Part shown: positions 31,474 to 31,883 of the stretch, one piece after another | Position numbering within the stretch: the stretch's first letter is position 1 | Layout of the letters: the number at the start of each line of letters is the position of its first letter | Assembly (NCBI GenBank): GCA_016987375.1 | Contig: PJRA01000313.1 | Location: 1,282,765-1,314,647, forward strand | Source of the DNA: Brachionus koreanus | Lineage: Eukaryota; Rotifera; Eurotatoria; Ploima; Brachionidae | DNA: 31,883 bases | Direction: 5' to 3' | The notes under the pieces: model-generated | The model's database searches: none | Told to the model about the DNA's origin: nothing | Seen by the model: only the letters and a program-made list of their open reading frames with translations | Position numbers and translations under genes: made by a program

Positions 31474-31883
31474 ATGATCACTGACGAATCCGAACGTACA
31501 CCTTTATCTAATTCGCAGCAAAGAGCTGAGCTTGGAGTCTCGAGGCTCGCAAAAAAATCAAGGCAAATAGATGAAGTTGAGATTTCTCCATCTATTTACG
31601 GTGAGGAAACATGGATTTTTCTGCGCTCGAAACTTTTAAACGTAGAACTGGAAAACCAAGTTTTAAAAAGTTCAGTTAGAGATCTTTCTGATACAGTCAA
31701 GGATTTGTCTGAAAGATTGGCTGCAATAGAGAAAAAAAAGTGTGTCTATGAAAAAAGTAATCCAATTGGTGAATCTCAAAATTCATCAGGTTGGCCGTCA
31801 CTCTCTTTTGCCAATATTGTAAATGGGAAGAAAAATAATAAACAAGTAAATGTCCTTTTGGCAACTATTGCAAAGGAACAGAA
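31474..31883 (+). CDS. LINE ORF1 protein, partial (3' end outside window)
   Basis: Open from the ATG at 31474 to the last base: 136 complete codons, no stop, no frameshift. The N-terminus is polar (SERTPLSNSQQR...). Residues about 48-92 (WIFLRSKLLNVELENQVLKS, then VRDLSDTVKDLSERLAAIEK) have heptad spacing typical of a coiled coil, as in LINE ORF1 trimerisation regions. Next comes WPSLSFANIVNG with KKNNKQVNVLLATIAKEQ, a block resembling the start of CR1/L2 ORF1 proteins before their RNA-binding or esterase-type region. It could be the ORF1 partner of the ORF2 type seen at 15368, but that link is inference. The real start could be upstream; this ATG is the first after the A/T-rich leader. Confidence 0.65.
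   Translation, partial: MITDESERTPLSNSQQRAELGVSRLAKKSRQIDEVEISPSIYGEETWIFLRSKLLNVELENQVLKSSVRDLSDTVKDLSERLAAIEKKKCVYEKSNPIGESQNSSGWPSLSFANIVNGKKNNKQVNVLLATIAKEQ

Larger units (their letters stand above)
31205..31883 (+). mobile_element. 5' end of a LINE (5' UTR plus ORF1), runs off the window
   Basis: Composition changes sharply at about 31215 to a GC-richer block (31215-31365) rich in CGTCCG/GTCGAG motifs. It includes two adjacent 21-bp copies of GTCGTCCGATC(A/G)A(A/G)TTGTT at 31265-31285 and 31286-31306. A reiterated AACATAATT motif (31399-31468) follows, then ORF1 from 31474. This layout (GC-rich 5' UTR with tandem units, then ORF1) is typical of LINE 5' ends with internal promoters. ORF1 has no stop up to the window edge, so this may be a young copy. 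Confidence 0.6.

Noticed and set aside
1..31883. CRISPR arrays, bacterial operons, attachment sites
   Set aside because: The window is eukaryotic with spliced genes; no regularly spaced repeats of that kind are present.

Overview
This is A+T-rich animal nuclear DNA. Genes are split by short GT-AG introns of about 49-67 nt plus a few multi-kilobase introns, and the space between them is littered with decayed non-LTR retrotransposons, a tRNA-derived SINE, a mariner relic and a possible MITE. The gene set (synaptotagmin, COX19, GPI-anchor enzymes, furin-type convertase) is metazoan. The extreme A+T content, tiny introns and CR1/L2-like LINEs would fit a small invertebrate such as a monogonont rotifer, but that placement is inference. 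A 5-base run of N at 17302-17306 marks an assembly gap.

Layout. Positions 1-2050 hold repeats: a broken LINE 3' fragment (481-1025), decayed coding-like sequence (1111-1545) and a SINE (1863-2045). Next comes a synaptotagmin-like gene on the + strand (coding exons 6050-7301, 11459-12066, 12116-12239, 12303-12757). An exact 175-bp copy of the end of its first coding exon sits 4.7 kb upstream with its own ATG and a phase-matched splice donor. Positions 13845-16626 hold two LINE relics. A compact cluster follows: COX19 on the - strand (17685-17957), divergent from PIGZ/SMP3 on the + strand (18146-20233), then PIGQ/GPI1 on the + strand (six coding exons, 22042-28660). PIGQ intron 1 is almost filled by an intronless furin-type proprotein convertase on the opposite strand (22469-24343). 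PIGQ intron 3 carries an antisense LINE relic and a MITE-like inverted-repeat element. Downstream are a dead mariner transposase (about 28890-29640, - strand) and, running off the right edge, the 5' end and ORF1 of a LINE with no stop in view.

How the genes relate. PIGQ acts at the first step of GPI-anchor synthesis (the GlcNAc transferase complex) and PIGZ adds a late fourth mannose, so two enzymes of one ER pathway lie in tandem. The convertase is a secretory-pathway processing protease. COX19 is a mitochondrial intermembrane-space copper/cytochrome-oxidase assembly factor. The synaptotagmin is a vesicle-trafficking C2 protein whose calcium ligands are partly lost.

The most unusual architecture is the nested antisense convertase, which ends only 8 nt from the PIGQ splice donor, so its 3' UTR must overlap PIGQ exon 1. 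Second is the exact duplicated synaptotagmin exon fragment, which looks usable as an alternative first exon.
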